From Clostridium pasteurianum (GTDB lineage Bacteria > Bacillota > Clostridia > Clostridiales > Clostridiaceae), in contig NZ_MCGV01000001.1 of NCBI RefSeq assembly GCF_001705235.1, positions 186,001 to 250,000 on the forward strand: DNA of 64,000 nt, in the 5' to 3' direction. The position numbers and the translations under genes are program-made. The notes beneath the pieces are model-generated. The model was not told where the DNA came from, did no database searches, and saw only the letters and a list, made by a program, of their open reading frames with translations. Positions 18,391 through 27,613 of this stretch are shown one piece after another. Positions within the stretch are counted from its first letter, which is position 1, and each line of letters starts with the position of its first letter.

Positions 18391-20754
18391 TTAACAATCT
18401 GCCCAAAATTCACGCAGTTTTTTTTCAATTTCGGAATTTTTGTTATCATATATAGGATTTTCCCACTCTCTAGGGAAAAGCTTTCTGTAATTATAGTTTG
18501 CAAATCTTTTATCTAAAAGCATTATTGTTCCTTTATCCTCCTCTGAACGTATAACTCTTCCAGAAGCTTGAAGTACTTTATTCATTCCTGGATACATATA
18601 TGAATATTCATATCCCAAATTATTCTTATTATCAAAATATTCTCTTATCATATCTCTTTCTATACAAATTTTAGGAAGTCCAACGCCTATTATTGCAGCA
18701 CCTATTAACTTTTCTCCTTTTAAGTCAATTCCCTCTGAAAATATACCTCCAAGTACACAAAAAGCTGCCATTCCATTTTCATTATTATCTTTAAATTTGG
18801 ATAAAAACTCATCCTTTTCAATTTCATTCATACTAGTTTTTTGTACAATAGTTTCATAATTACAAACTTCATTAAATCTATCATAAACTTCATTCATATA
18901 TTTATATGATGGAAAAAACACCATGTAATTTCCCTTTTTGATTTCAACAAAAGACTTTATGTACTGTACTACAGCATCATAGTTTTTCTCCCTATCAACA
19001 TATTTAGTAGAAACATTATTTACTACAATTAAACATTTATTTTTTTCTGGAAATGGAGAATCAAAGCTAGCATTATAATCATCATCTTCAGCACCCAGTA
19101 TTTCCTTAAAATAACTCATGGGGCTTAAAGTAGCAGAAAAAAATATAGTACTTATTCCCTTTTTAACTGATTCTTTAATAAATTTAGAAGGATCAAGACA
19201 AAATAATTTTATTTTAAAATCTTTACCATCCTTTTCACCATAGAATACAAAGTTTTCTGAGTACATTTCATAAATTTTCATAAACTTAAAGGCATCTAAA
19301 TAAAACTCCAGCATTTCTTTGTAAACTTCGTGTTCTCTATTTTCAAGAATCCATTTTTCACATTTAGTTAAAAACTTAAATATAATCTTTCCTATTTCAT
19401 CATGCGCTTCTTCTTTATCAATTACATAGCCATTATCTTCACTTAACTTTTTCATTTTTATAAAAAAAGAATTTATACTGTTGAGACTGCTATATAGTAT
19501 ACTTTTCTTGCTTATATTTTTTTTGAGATACATAATCTTACTTTTGTAAAGTTCAGCCGAATACATATCCCTTGCTCTATCAGGAAGATTATGTGCCTCA
19601 TCAACTAAAAATACATAATCGCCTTTTCCCTCAGAAAAAAATCCTTTTAAATATACAGAAGGATCAAATAAATAATTATAATCACATATTATGCAGTCAC
19701 ACCATAAAGTCAAATCAAGAGACAATTCGAAAGGACAAACTTTGTACTTTTGGGCATACGTTTCTATGATTTCTTTAGTATAGCTCTCTTCATTATCAAG
19801 CAATTCATTAATAGCATCATTTACCCTATCATAATGTCCTTTAGCATAAGTACATTCCTCAGGATTACAGTTTACTTCATCATTAAAGCATATCTTTTCT
19901 TTTGAAGTTAAAATTATAGTTTTTAACCTAAATCCTTTTTTTCTCATAATATTAACAGCTGAATTTGCTGCTATAGCTGTAGTCCCCTTAGCAGTAAGAT
20001 AAAATATTTTTTCGCAAAGCTCCTCGCCTAAAGCTTTTACAGCAGGAAAAAGTGTTGAAATTGTTTTTCCTATGCCAGTAGGTGCTTTTACAAATAATTT
20101 TTTCTTTTGCTGTATGGTTTTATATACGTAAACTGCAAGCTTTCTTTGACCTTTTCTATATTTTTCAAAGGGAAATCCTGAATTTTTTATTGAAGTGTTT
20201 CTCATACTTTTCCACTTTACATCTAGCTCTGCCCAATATGCATATTTTTCAAGGTACCCCAGGAACTCTTTTTCAAGTTCTTCTATGGAAACCACCTTAG
20301 TTAAAACTTTAATTTCTTCATTTTCAATATTAAAATATGTAAGACTTATGGCTAATTCTTCAAGTCCATTTTGCTTTGCATAAATATATCCATAACATGT
20401 AACCTGAGCCCAGTGTACTATATTATAATCTTCATTTATATCTTCAAGATTTCTTGATGTTGTTTTTATTTCATTTATAGTAACCTTTGAATTATCTATA
20501 AAAATCTCATCTGCTCTTCCATCTATTATAAAATTAATATTTTTGTACTCAATTTCATACTTCAAAAAAACTTCTGAGTTATAAGTATTCTTCTCCTTGC
20601 CATGAAATAACTTTTTATTCTTCTTTTGAATTTTCAAATGAGCCCTGGTACCTTCTGCCGCCCTGCTTGTTCCTGAAAATCTATTATCTAAATCACCACA
20701 TCTTAAGATAAATTCAACCAGATTACGTACAGATATTTTAACCTTATCTTCCAT
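18391..20754 (-). CDS. DinG/XPD-like helicase fused to an N-terminal PD-(D/E)XK nuclease
   Basis: This 787-residue protein begins with a RecB/Cas4-type nuclease region: GTRAH (35-39), DGRAD (78-82), NEIKT (94-98) and QVTCYGY from 117. It continues as an XPD/DinG-family helicase: Walker A APTGIGKT (224-231), four cysteines suited to a 4Fe-4S cluster (C289, C296, C301, C340), DEAH at 385-388, and a late GRVIRSEEDKG motif VI. The ATG at 20754 overlaps the rarA stop as TAATG, so translation is coupled. A role in DNA repair or resolving structured DNA is inferred; the partner and substrate are unknown. Confidence 0.85.
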   Translation of the reverse strand: MEDKVKISVRNLVEFILRCGDLDNRFSGTSRAAEGTRAHLKIQKKNKKLFHGKEKNTYNSEVFLKYEIEYKNINFIIDGRADEIFIDNSKVTINEIKTTSRNLEDINEDYNIVHWAQVTCYGYIYAKQNGLEELAISLTYFNIENEEIKVLTKVVSIEELEKEFLGYLEKYAYWAELDVKWKSMRNTSIKNSGFPFEKYRKGQRKLAVYVYKTIQQKKKLFVKAPTGIGKTISTLFPAVKALGEELCEKIFYLTAKGTTAIAANSAVNIMRKKGFRLKTIILTSKEKICFNDEVNCNPEECTYAKGHYDRVNDAINELLDNEESYTKEIIETYAQKYKVCPFELSLDLTLWCDCIICDYNYLFDPSVYLKGFFSEGKGDYVFLVDEAHNLPDRARDMYSAELYKSKIMYLKKNISKKSILYSSLNSINSFFIKMKKLSEDNGYVIDKEEAHDEIGKIIFKFLTKCEKWILENREHEVYKEMLEFYLDAFKFMKIYEMYSENFVFYGEKDGKDFKIKLFCLDPSKFIKESVKKGISTIFFSATLSPMSYFKEILGAEDDDYNASFDSPFPEKNKCLIVVNNVSTKYVDREKNYDAVVQYIKSFVEIKKGNYMVFFPSYKYMNEVYDRFNEVCNYETIVQKTSMNEIEKDEFLSKFKDNNENGMAAFCVLGGIFSEGIDLKGEKLIGAAIIGVGLPKICIERDMIREYFDNKNNLGYEYSYMYPGMNKVLQASGRVIRSEEDKGTIMLLDKRFANYNYRKLFPREWENPIYDNKNSEIEKKLREFWADC

Positions 20755-22034
20755 TAGTTCTTTATCCTCTCCCAGTATTCTCTGCATTTATCTTCAAACT
20801 TATTTTTACTATATTCATAATATTTTCTGTCTCTAATATTTAAAGGGAGATATTCTTGCTTAACATAATTATTCTTATAGTCATGAGGATATTTATAATT
20901 CTGCATTCTTCCTAATTTTTTAGCTCCTTCATAATGACCATCTTTTAAATAATCAGGAATAGCCCCTACATTCATACTATCAAGATCACCTAAAGCTTTG
21001 TCAATTGCCGTAATTGCAGAATTTGATTTTGGCGCTGTTGCCAAGAGTATAACAGCTTCTGCAAGTGGAATCCTAGCTTCTGGAAGTCCCAATTCCAAAG
21101 CTGAATCTGTACATGCCTTAACTATTGAAATTGCCTGTGGATATGCAAGGCCTATATCCTCTGATGCTATAACAATGAGCCTCCTGCATATTGATTTGAT
21201 ATCTCCACCTTTTATGAGCATTGCCAGATAAAATATGGAAGCATCGGCATCACTCCCTCTTATTGACTTTTGAAAAGCACTTAAGATATCATAATGGTTA
21301 TCTCCATCCTTATCAAAATTTAATACATTTTTTTGAGTGCACTCTTTTATAGTATCTAAATCAATAACAACATTTCCGTCCTCATCTTTATTAGTAGAAT
21401 AAATAGCTATCTCAACTGAATTTAAGGTTTTTCTAACATCTCCTCCGCTGACATTCACTACATATTCTTTCGCCTCACGGGAAAATTTTATTTTCGTTCC
21501 TGAGAGCTCCTCCTCTACCATTGCAATAGCCCTATCAACTGCTTTCATTAATTCCGTATTTTCTAAAGGTTTAAATTCAAATATAGTGGAACGGCTAAGT
21601 ATTGCATTATAAATATAAAAGTATGGATTTTCCGTGGTACTTGCAATTAAAGTTATACTTCCATCTTCCATAAATTCTAAAAGAGATTGCTGCTGCTTTT
21701 TATTAAAGTTTTGAATCTCATCTAAATAAAGAAGAACACCTTTTGACGCCATAAGTGTACCCGTAGTATCTGTAACCATCCTTATATCTTTTACAGATGC
21801 TGTAGTGGCATTAAGTTTATAAAAGGTTTTATTTGTTTTTTTAGCTATTATGTTTGCCACTGTAGTTTTACCCGTACCCGGCGGACCATAAAAAATCATG
21901 TTTGGTATTAATCCACTTTTTAAAATTCTGCTTAATATTTTTCCATCACCAATTATATGCTTTTGTCCAAAAACCTCTCCAAAATTTTTCGGCCTAATTC
22001 TATCTGCTAGTGGTTTCACAATTCTCCTCCTCAT
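20754..22034 (-). CDS. rarA: Replication-associated recombination protein A (MgsA/RarA)
   Basis: This 426-residue AAA+ ATPase is of the RarA/MgsA/WRNIP1 family, acting at stalled replication forks. It starts MRRRIVKPLADRIRPKNFGE and has Walker A GPPGTGKTT (50-58), Walker B LYLDEIQ and sensor STTENPYF. The C-terminal tetramerisation part includes KSIRGSDADASIFYLAMLI and DYLKDGHYEGAKKLG. Its ATG overlaps the response-regulator stop by 4 bases (ATGA) and its stop overlaps the helicase ATG, so it is in the middle of a coupled operon. Confidence 0.93.
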   Translation of the reverse strand: MRRRIVKPLADRIRPKNFGEVFGQKHIIGDGKILSRILKSGLIPNMIFYGPPGTGKTTVANIIAKKTNKTFYKLNATTASVKDIRMVTDTTGTLMASKGVLLYLDEIQNFNKKQQQSLLEFMEDGSITLIASTTENPYFYIYNAILSRSTIFEFKPLENTELMKAVDRAIAMVEEELSGTKIKFSREAKEYVVNVSGGDVRKTLNSVEIAIYSTNKDEDGNVVIDLDTIKECTQKNVLNFDKDGDNHYDILSAFQKSIRGSDADASIFYLAMLIKGGDIKSICRRLIVIASEDIGLAYPQAISIVKACTDSALELGLPEARIPLAEAVILLATAPKSNSAITAIDKALGDLDSMNVGAIPDYLKDGHYEGAKKLGRMQNYKYPHDYKNNYVKQEYLPLNIRDRKYYEYSKNKFEDKCREYWERIKN

Positions 22035-22807
22035 ATATTTATAATTTCTTTTAGTTTCTTAACGTTTCCACGGCTTACTGGTATTTCTGATTTTTCGGGG
22101 TCCTTCATAACCAGTTTATACGTACCATTGAACCATGAATAAATTTCTAAAATCTTATTTATATTTACAACGTAACTTCTATGTGCTCTAAAGAATCCAG
22201 TTTTTTCTTCTATCTCACTTAAATTATTGCTAGTAACATATATTTTATCATACAATTTAATATATGTTTTTTCAGATTCAATATAGCAAAAATATATGTC
22301 TTCCGCATCTACAAGTATAATTTTACCATTATTTTCACATGGAATTTTGTTTATAATATTAACCACTTTTGCATTCTTTAATTCTTTTATTAACTCAGAT
22401 ATTCGACTTTCTACTGATATGTTATTCTCTCTACTTATATCAATATATTTTTTAAGTCTTTGTACAGTCTTATCTATCCTCTTATCATCAAATGGTTTTA
22501 ATATGTAATCAAGTGCCATAATTTCAAAAGCATCTACAGCATACTTATCATATGCAGTAACAAATATAACCGCAATTTTACTGTTCACATCTTTTATTTT
22601 TTTAGCTAAGTTTATTCCATTGCAAGTTGGAATATTTATATCAAGAAAAACTGCTTCAGGTTTTAAACATTTTATAATATCAATTCCATCATTACTATTT
22701 TCAGCAGTACCAACTATTTCAATTTCATTATACTTTTCTAATATGAACTTGAGTTCATCCATAGCAGGAAGCTCATCTTCAATTAGAATGCATTTTATAC
22801 TATTCAT
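22031..22807 (-). CDS. LytTR-family response regulator (LytR/BtsR type)
   Basis: This 258-residue protein has an N-terminal receiver domain with the phospho-acceptor D56 in FLDINIP, an acidic pair in IEDELPAMDE and a conserved Lys in DYILKPF. A C-terminal LytTR DNA-binding domain follows (about 155-255) with FCYIESEKTYIKLY, GFFRAHRSYVVNI and SRGNVKKLKE. It pairs with the sensor kinase gene, which overlaps it by 8 bases. Likely target: the divergent cstA promoter. That target is inferred from arrangement. Confidence 0.88.
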   Translation of the reverse strand: MNSIKCILIEDELPAMDELKFILEKYNEIEIVGTAENSNDGIDIIKCLKPEAVFLDINIPTCNGINLAKKIKDVNSKIAVIFVTAYDKYAVDAFEIMALDYILKPFDDKRIDKTVQRLKKYIDISRENNISVESRISELIKELKNAKVVNIINKIPCENNGKIILVDAEDIYFCYIESEKTYIKLYDKIYVTSNNLSEIEEKTGFFRAHRSYVVNINKILEIYSWFNGTYKLVMKDPEKSEIPVSRGNVKKLKEIINI

Positions 22808-24443
22808 AAGTCTTTACTCTCCAAATCGGTATTTTAAAAGAAACCAATGTTCCTTTATTTTTAGAACTTTTTATATTTAATCCCGTATCCCTGTTGTATA
22901 TCAGTTTTAATCTTTCATTAACATTATTAAGCCCTGTTCCCGTCAAATTTTTAATTACTTCCTCATATCTCCTTTTGTCCATTCCTATTCCATTATCCCT
23001 AATTAAAAATTCTAATTCATTATCTTTTTTATATATATTAATGTAGATATTCCCACCTGCTGCCTTTTTCAGTATACCATGTTTTATAGAATTTTCTACT
23101 ATTGGCTGCACAATAAATGATGGCACTTTATCATGTAAAACATCATTTGATACATCAAAAATCACATTAATTCTCTCACCAAATCTAGCTTTTTCTATAT
23201 ATAAATAAGATTTTAACATATCAATCTCCTCTTCTAATTCTACAAATTCATCTTTACTTAAAGTCTGTCTGAAATAATTTGATAGAGAAATGATAAGCTG
23301 CCTCGCTTTCACAGGATTTGTTCTGCAAAATGAAGATATAGTATTTAAAGTATTAAACAAAAAATGAGGTTGAACTTGTGCCCTTAATACTTTAAGTTCT
23401 GACAAATCAGCTAAATGTGCCTTTTGATTGAGTTTAAAAAGTTCAATCTGAACTGATAATAATCCGCTTAATTCATTACAGAATTCAAGGAAGTACTTAT
23501 TAAGTTTATATGATGGACTAAAAATCATGCCTATAGCACCATCTATACTGTCTTCCACAGATATAGGACAAATTATAAATAAGTATGTTTTTCCTATATC
23601 TTCTAAATCATATTGAGCTACCTTTGGATTATCATAAAAATCATCTATCATTTTCCTTAAATATCCCCAATCAAAGCTTTCTCCAAAATAGGAAAACACA
23701 TCATTTTTATATGATAGAGCAACGCCTTTAACATTATCAGTTTTACAAATTGCCTTACATATTTTAAGTGCTGTGTCATTAGTAAGCCCTCTTTTAGTAA
23801 TATATTTTATAGTACTTTTAGCTATATTTAAAGCTCTCTGGGCTTGTACAGCACTTAATCTATTATAATCATATTTAGAATTTTTAAGTATATAAATAAA
23901 TATAGCCGTTCCTATTGAATTTATCATTATCATTGGAAGAGCAATCACTTTTTCAAGCTCCAATGCAGCTATCCTAGGTTTAGCAATACATAAAATAATT
24001 ATTACTTGTATAACTTCTGCCAGAATGCTTGAAACAAAAGCATCTCTAATATTAAATTCTTCATTTTTAAATATTTTCTTAACTATACCTCCGAGAAATC
24101 CACTTATAACAGTAGCTATACAGCATGCTAAAGCCGTAAATCCACCAATAGTATATCTGTGAACACCTGCTATAATTCCAACTATAACTCCAACAAGAGG
24201 CCCTCCTACGTACCCAGCGGTTATAGCCCCTATAGATCTTGTATTTGCTATAGCATTATATTCAACCTTTACACCCATATAAGTCCCTAAAATTGCAAGC
24301 ATACTAAAAAATATTACCATAGTAAGCTTATCTTTTATAGATTGATTTTTATTTATAAAATTTCCAAAAATACTGCACTGACTGTAAATATAAGCTGCAA
24401 GTGCTATAACTGCCATATTTTCTATTAAGTGAGCATATATCAT
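22800..24443 (-). CDS. LytS/BtsS-type sensor histidine kinase
   Basis: This 547-residue membrane kinase has an N-terminal 5TM-LYT sensor (residues 1-190) with NTRSIGAITAGYVGGPLVG and GVIVGIIAGVHRYTIGG. A GAF-like region (about 205-330) follows, then a His-kinase domain with H360 in QVQPHFLFNTLN and the ATP-binding GIGMDKRR, GTGLNNVNERL and NKGTLVSF. In relatives such as E. coli BtsS and B. subtilis LytS this sensor type responds to extracellular pyruvate. Here that is inferred from family and from the adjacent CstA-type transporter. Confidence 0.88.
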   Translation of the reverse strand: MIYAHLIENMAVIALAAYIYSQCSIFGNFINKNQSIKDKLTMVIFFSMLAILGTYMGVKVEYNAIANTRSIGAITAGYVGGPLVGVIVGIIAGVHRYTIGGFTALACCIATVISGFLGGIVKKIFKNEEFNIRDAFVSSILAEVIQVIIILCIAKPRIAALELEKVIALPMIMINSIGTAIFIYILKNSKYDYNRLSAVQAQRALNIAKSTIKYITKRGLTNDTALKICKAICKTDNVKGVALSYKNDVFSYFGESFDWGYLRKMIDDFYDNPKVAQYDLEDIGKTYLFIICPISVEDSIDGAIGMIFSPSYKLNKYFLEFCNELSGLLSVQIELFKLNQKAHLADLSELKVLRAQVQPHFLFNTLNTISSFCRTNPVKARQLIISLSNYFRQTLSKDEFVELEEEIDMLKSYLYIEKARFGERINVIFDVSNDVLHDKVPSFIVQPIVENSIKHGILKKAAGGNIYINIYKKDNELEFLIRDNGIGMDKRRYEEVIKNLTGTGLNNVNERLKLIYNRDTGLNIKSSKNKGTLVSFKIPIWRVKTYE

Positions 24444-24551
24444 TCAATAACATCTCCCCATATTTTCCCTTACTTTTTATATTATTTCAATTATGTATGT
24501 CAATCAAGGTTTATTTTGTGCTTTTTAGAAGGTATTTTTGTACATTCAGAA

Positions 24552-24591
24552 ATTTCAACTTTTATTTCAATAAGTCAGATTGTACTATAAC
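24552..24591 (+). promoter_or_regulatory. cstA promoter with ATTTCAA direct repeats
   Basis: Two copies of ATTTCAA begin 12 bases apart (24552-24558 and 24564-24570), followed by TGTACTATAAC with a -10-like TATAAC at 24586-24591. The -35 region is poor. Repeats spaced about one helical turn apart next to a weak -35 suit an activator such as the LytTR regulator encoded divergently. Low certainty. Confidence 0.35.
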
Positions 24592-24624
24592 AGTATATAT
24601 TAATATTTATAGGGGGGATTTTTT

Positions 24625-26406
24625 ATGAATTCTATAGTACTTGTAATTGTAGCAGCTATGGTACTTATTATAGGTTATAGGCTTTATGGAGCCTTTATTG
24701 CTGCTAAGGTTTTAGTACTTGATGAAACAAGAACAGTTCCATCTGTAGTTCATAATGATGGTCATGATTACGTACCTACAAATAAATGGGTACTTTTAGG
24801 TCATCATTTTGCAGCTATTGCCGGTGCGGGTCCACTCATAGGTCCTGTACTAGCCGCACAATTTGGATATCTTCCAGGAACACTTTGGATTTTATTAGGA
24901 GGTGTACTTGCCGGAGGGGTCCACGACATGATACTTTTATTCGCTTCTGTAAGACACGATGGTCAATCTATAGCTGAAATTGCCAGGGATACTCTTGGTG
25001 AAAAAATGGGTTTTATAACTTCAATTTCTGTAATATTTATTTTAATAATAACTATGGCAGGTTTAGGATTACCTATTGTAAATTCACTTTTTAACAGCCC
25101 ATGGGGTACCTTTACTGTTGGGTTTACAATACCAGTTGCCTTTTTAGTAGGAATATATCTAAAATTCATACGACCAGGCAAAATTGCTGAAGGTACTGTA
25201 ATTGGAATGGTTCTAATTTTACTTGGGGTTTATCTAGGGCCATCAATTCAGCACACTTTTTTAGGAAATTTACTTACCTTTAATGCAAAGCAGCTATCAT
25301 TAATACTTGCAATATACGGATTCCTTGCAGCCGCTCTTCCAGTATGGTTATTACTTTTACCTAGAGACTACCTAAGTACATACATGAAGTTAGGAGTTAT
25401 CGGAGCACTTGTTATTGGAATAATATTTGTAAGACCAACTCTACAAATGCCCGCTGTAACAAAATTCGTAGCTGGCGGCGGTCCTGTTATTAACGGAAAA
25501 GTATTTCCATTTTTGTTTATAACAATAGCCTGTGGAGCACTCTCAGGTTTCCATGCATTAATAAGTACAGGTACTACTCCTAAACTTATTAATAATGAAA
25601 AAGATATACTACCTATAGGTTATGGTTCAATGCTTATTGAATCTTTTATAGCTCTTATGGCTCTTATAGCGGCAACAGTTCTTCCTACTTCAGACTATTT
25701 TGCTATAAATTCGGCTCCTGCAGTATTTGCAAAACTTCACATGATTCCAAAAGAACTTCCTATGCTTTCACAATTAGTAGGTGAAAAGTTAGCAGGAAGA
25801 ACAGGTGGTTCCGTATCTCTTGCTGTTGGAATGTCTTATGTATTTTATAAGATTCCACATTTAAAAGCTCTTATGTCTTACTGGTATCATTTCTGTATAA
25901 TGTTTGAAGCTTTATTTATACTTACAACTATAGATTCTGGTACTAGAATAGGACGATATTTGCTTCAAGATTTATTTGGGAAAGTATGCAAACCTCTTGC
26001 TAATAAAAACTCTTGGTTTAACATAATCTTCTTCAGTGGACTAATGTCCTTCACCTGGGGATATTTATTGTACACAGGTAATATATCAACTATTTGGCCT
26101 TTATTTGGTACAGCAAACCAAATGCTTGCAACTATAGCCTTTGCAGTGGGAACATCGGTTCTTCTTAAGATGGGCAAACAAAAATATATACCTATTACCA
26201 TATTACCAATGATATTTGTTGGTGCAAATACCATTTGGGCCGCAATTGCAAACATAATAAGCTATATACCACAGCATAAAATACTTCTGTCTGTATTATC
26301 CTTCATACTTATAGTTATGATTGTTGTCATACTTACAGAAAGTATACGAATATGGGTAAAAGAATATAAACCTAAATCAAATGCTAAGAATATTGCAAAG
26401 TACTAG
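24625..26406 (+). CDS. cstA: CstA-family transporter (carbon starvation protein A / BtsT-like)
   Basis: This 593-residue polytopic membrane protein matches the CstA family: HDYVPTNKWVLLGHHFAAIAGAGPLIGPVLAAQ near residue 50 (quoted motif HHFAAIAGAGPLIGP), GGVHDMILLFASVRHDG, SGFHALISTGTTPK and LFGTANQMLA. E. coli CstA and BtsT take up pyruvate and/or peptides. GGGGGGATTTTTT precedes the ATG. It is divergent from lytS-lytR, the arrangement expected of a sensor-regulated uptake gene. The last codons GCA AAG TAC TAG coincide with the end of a palindromic repeat. Confidence 0.93.
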   Translation: MNSIVLVIVAAMVLIIGYRLYGAFIAAKVLVLDETRTVPSVVHNDGHDYVPTNKWVLLGHHFAAIAGAGPLIGPVLAAQFGYLPGTLWILLGGVLAGGVHDMILLFASVRHDGQSIAEIARDTLGEKMGFITSISVIFILIITMAGLGLPIVNSLFNSPWGTFTVGFTIPVAFLVGIYLKFIRPGKIAEGTVIGMVLILLGVYLGPSIQHTFLGNLLTFNAKQLSLILAIYGFLAAALPVWLLLLPRDYLSTYMKLGVIGALVIGIIFVRPTLQMPAVTKFVAGGGPVINGKVFPFLFITIACGALSGFHALISTGTTPKLINNEKDILPIGYGSMLIESFIALMALIAATVLPTSDYFAINSAPAVFAKLHMIPKELPMLSQLVGEKLAGRTGGSVSLAVGMSYVFYKIPHLKALMSYWYHFCIMFEALFILTTIDSGTRIGRYLLQDLFGKVCKPLANKNSWFNIIFFSGLMSFTWGYLLYTGNISTIWPLFGTANQMLATIAFAVGTSVLLKMGKQKYIPITILPMIFVGANTIWAAIANIISYIPQHKILLSVLSFILIVMIVVILTESIRIWVKEYKPKSNAKNIAKY

Positions 26407-26790
26407 TATTTTGAAACATTAAATAAAGTTCATAAGATTTATCATAACTGAGGTTTGGGTCGTAAACCCATTATCCTTCTTTATAAAATACAGGCTATCT
26501 TAATATTTACGATTAGCGAATTTAAGTTATTAATTTAAAGACTCGTCTAGACTGTTTATAATATGGAGATTGCCCGTTTGAAGTCAAGAAGGATAATGGG
26601 CTTCGCCCAAACCTCTCATATGATACTGCTCAGACAAATTAAAATTTCTAAGTCTTTTTATAATCTGAAGCAAGTCTTATTAAATTTTATTTAAATCGTT
26701 TCCAAAATACTATTACTTCGCTTAGAATAAAAACAAGGTAAATTTTTCTCCACTTCCCTGCGAAAAATAGTATATTAATTTATCTGAAAA
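26395..26790 (+). repeat. Composite palindromic repeat A (3' of cstA)
   Basis: The outer palindrome runs 26395-26721: GCAAAGTACTAGTATTTTG at the cstA end is complementary to CAAAATACTATTACTTCGC at the far end. The near arm reads AAACATTAAATAAA and the distal arm TTTATTTAAATCGTTT. The near end supplies the last three cstA codons and its stop. A tail resembling that of repeat C (AAGGTAAATTTTTCTCC, then CTGCGAAAAATAGTATATTAA) follows. Inside sits a second palindrome (26436-26626). Confidence 0.8.
26436..26626. repeat. Inner palindrome, GGTTTGGGTC family
   Basis: TATCATAACTGAGGTTTGGG at the left is complementary to CCCAAACCTCTCATATGATA at the right, and ACCCATTATCCTTCTT matches AAGAAGGATAATGGGC within. 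It interrupts the outer repeat A: sequence after it resumes the repeat-C-like arm. Related copies occur at 30735-30915, 31109-31263 and 57060-57335. Confidence 0.7.
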
Positions 26791-26807
26791 TCAAATAATA
26801 TAGATAT

Positions 26808-26848
26808 AAAAATAAGCGACTATCCTAACGAATGGTCGTTTATTTTTT
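26808..26848 (-). terminator. Intrinsic terminator after the clpP-like gene
   Basis: On the minus strand AATAAACGACCAT pairs imperfectly with ATAGTCGCTTATT and is followed by TTTTTA. It lies just after the stop of the ClpP-like gene and may also stop cstA transcripts from the other side. Confidence 0.65.
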
Positions 26849-26861
26849 CATACACTTAATA

Positions 26862-27467
26862 TTATTCTAAATCTTCATACTTAGAAATAATTTTGTTTAC
26901 AATTCCATACTCTACTGCTTCATTTGCATTCATCCAATAATTTCTATCTATATTGTTTTGTACTTCTTCCAGCGGTTTTCCTGTAGCATCGCTAATTATT
27001 CTCGCTATCCTATCTTTAATTCTTAATATTTCTCTAGCTTCAATGGCAACATCAGTAGTTTGTCCTTGAACTCCACCTGAAGGTTGATGAATCATATACC
27101 TCGTATTCGGTAAAGAGTACCTATTTTCTTTTTCTGCTGCAAGATAAATAGTAATACCAGCGCTAGCTACCCATCCTGTGCCAATCATAATAACCTTAGG
27201 CTTTACAAATTTTATCATATCATGAATTGTATCACCAGATTCAACATGCCCACCTTGACTATTTAAGAAAATTTTGATAGGTTCATCACTAATTCCTTGT
27301 AAAATCAATAGCTGTGTACTTACTTTGGCTGCTAATTCTTGATTAATTTCTCCTGATATAATAATAGTTCTGGATTCAAGCATTTTTTCTAGATATATAT
27401 CAGGTTTATTCTTATCTGCTTCTTTACTTTCTCCCTTATCTGACATCACACTATTAATATTCTCCAT
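26862..27467 (-). CDS. ClpP-like serine protease paralogue
   Basis: This 201-residue protein has the ClpP fold with an intact triad: S102 in WVASAG, H127 in YMIHQPSG and D174 in NNIDRNYWM. The oligomerisation helix region (VAIEAREILRIKDRI) is present. It differs from housekeeping ClpP: the usual GQAASMG serine motif reads GTGWVASAGI, and about 20 charged residues precede the core. The ATG at 27467 follows GGAGGCTTTATT. No Clp ATPase gene is adjacent, so its partner and substrates are unknown. Confidence 0.85.
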   Translation of the reverse strand: MENINSVMSDKGESKEADKNKPDIYLEKMLESRTIIISGEINQELAAKVSTQLLILQGISDEPIKIFLNSQGGHVESGDTIHDMIKFVKPKVIMIGTGWVASAGITIYLAAEKENRYSLPNTRYMIHQPSGGVQGQTTDVAIEAREILRIKDRIARIISDATGKPLEEVQNNIDRNYWMNANEAVEYGIVNKIISKYEDLE

Positions 27468-27613
27468 AATAAAGCCTCCTATTCTATGTAACAAATTCAC
27501 ACTAATGGTGTTAAATTGCTCGTGGCTATTTTACTACAAATGGGATCGCTTGTCTATATCCATAAAATCCAGTAATTGCTTTTTAAAATTTCTTTATGTT
27601 CATTCTACTAAAC

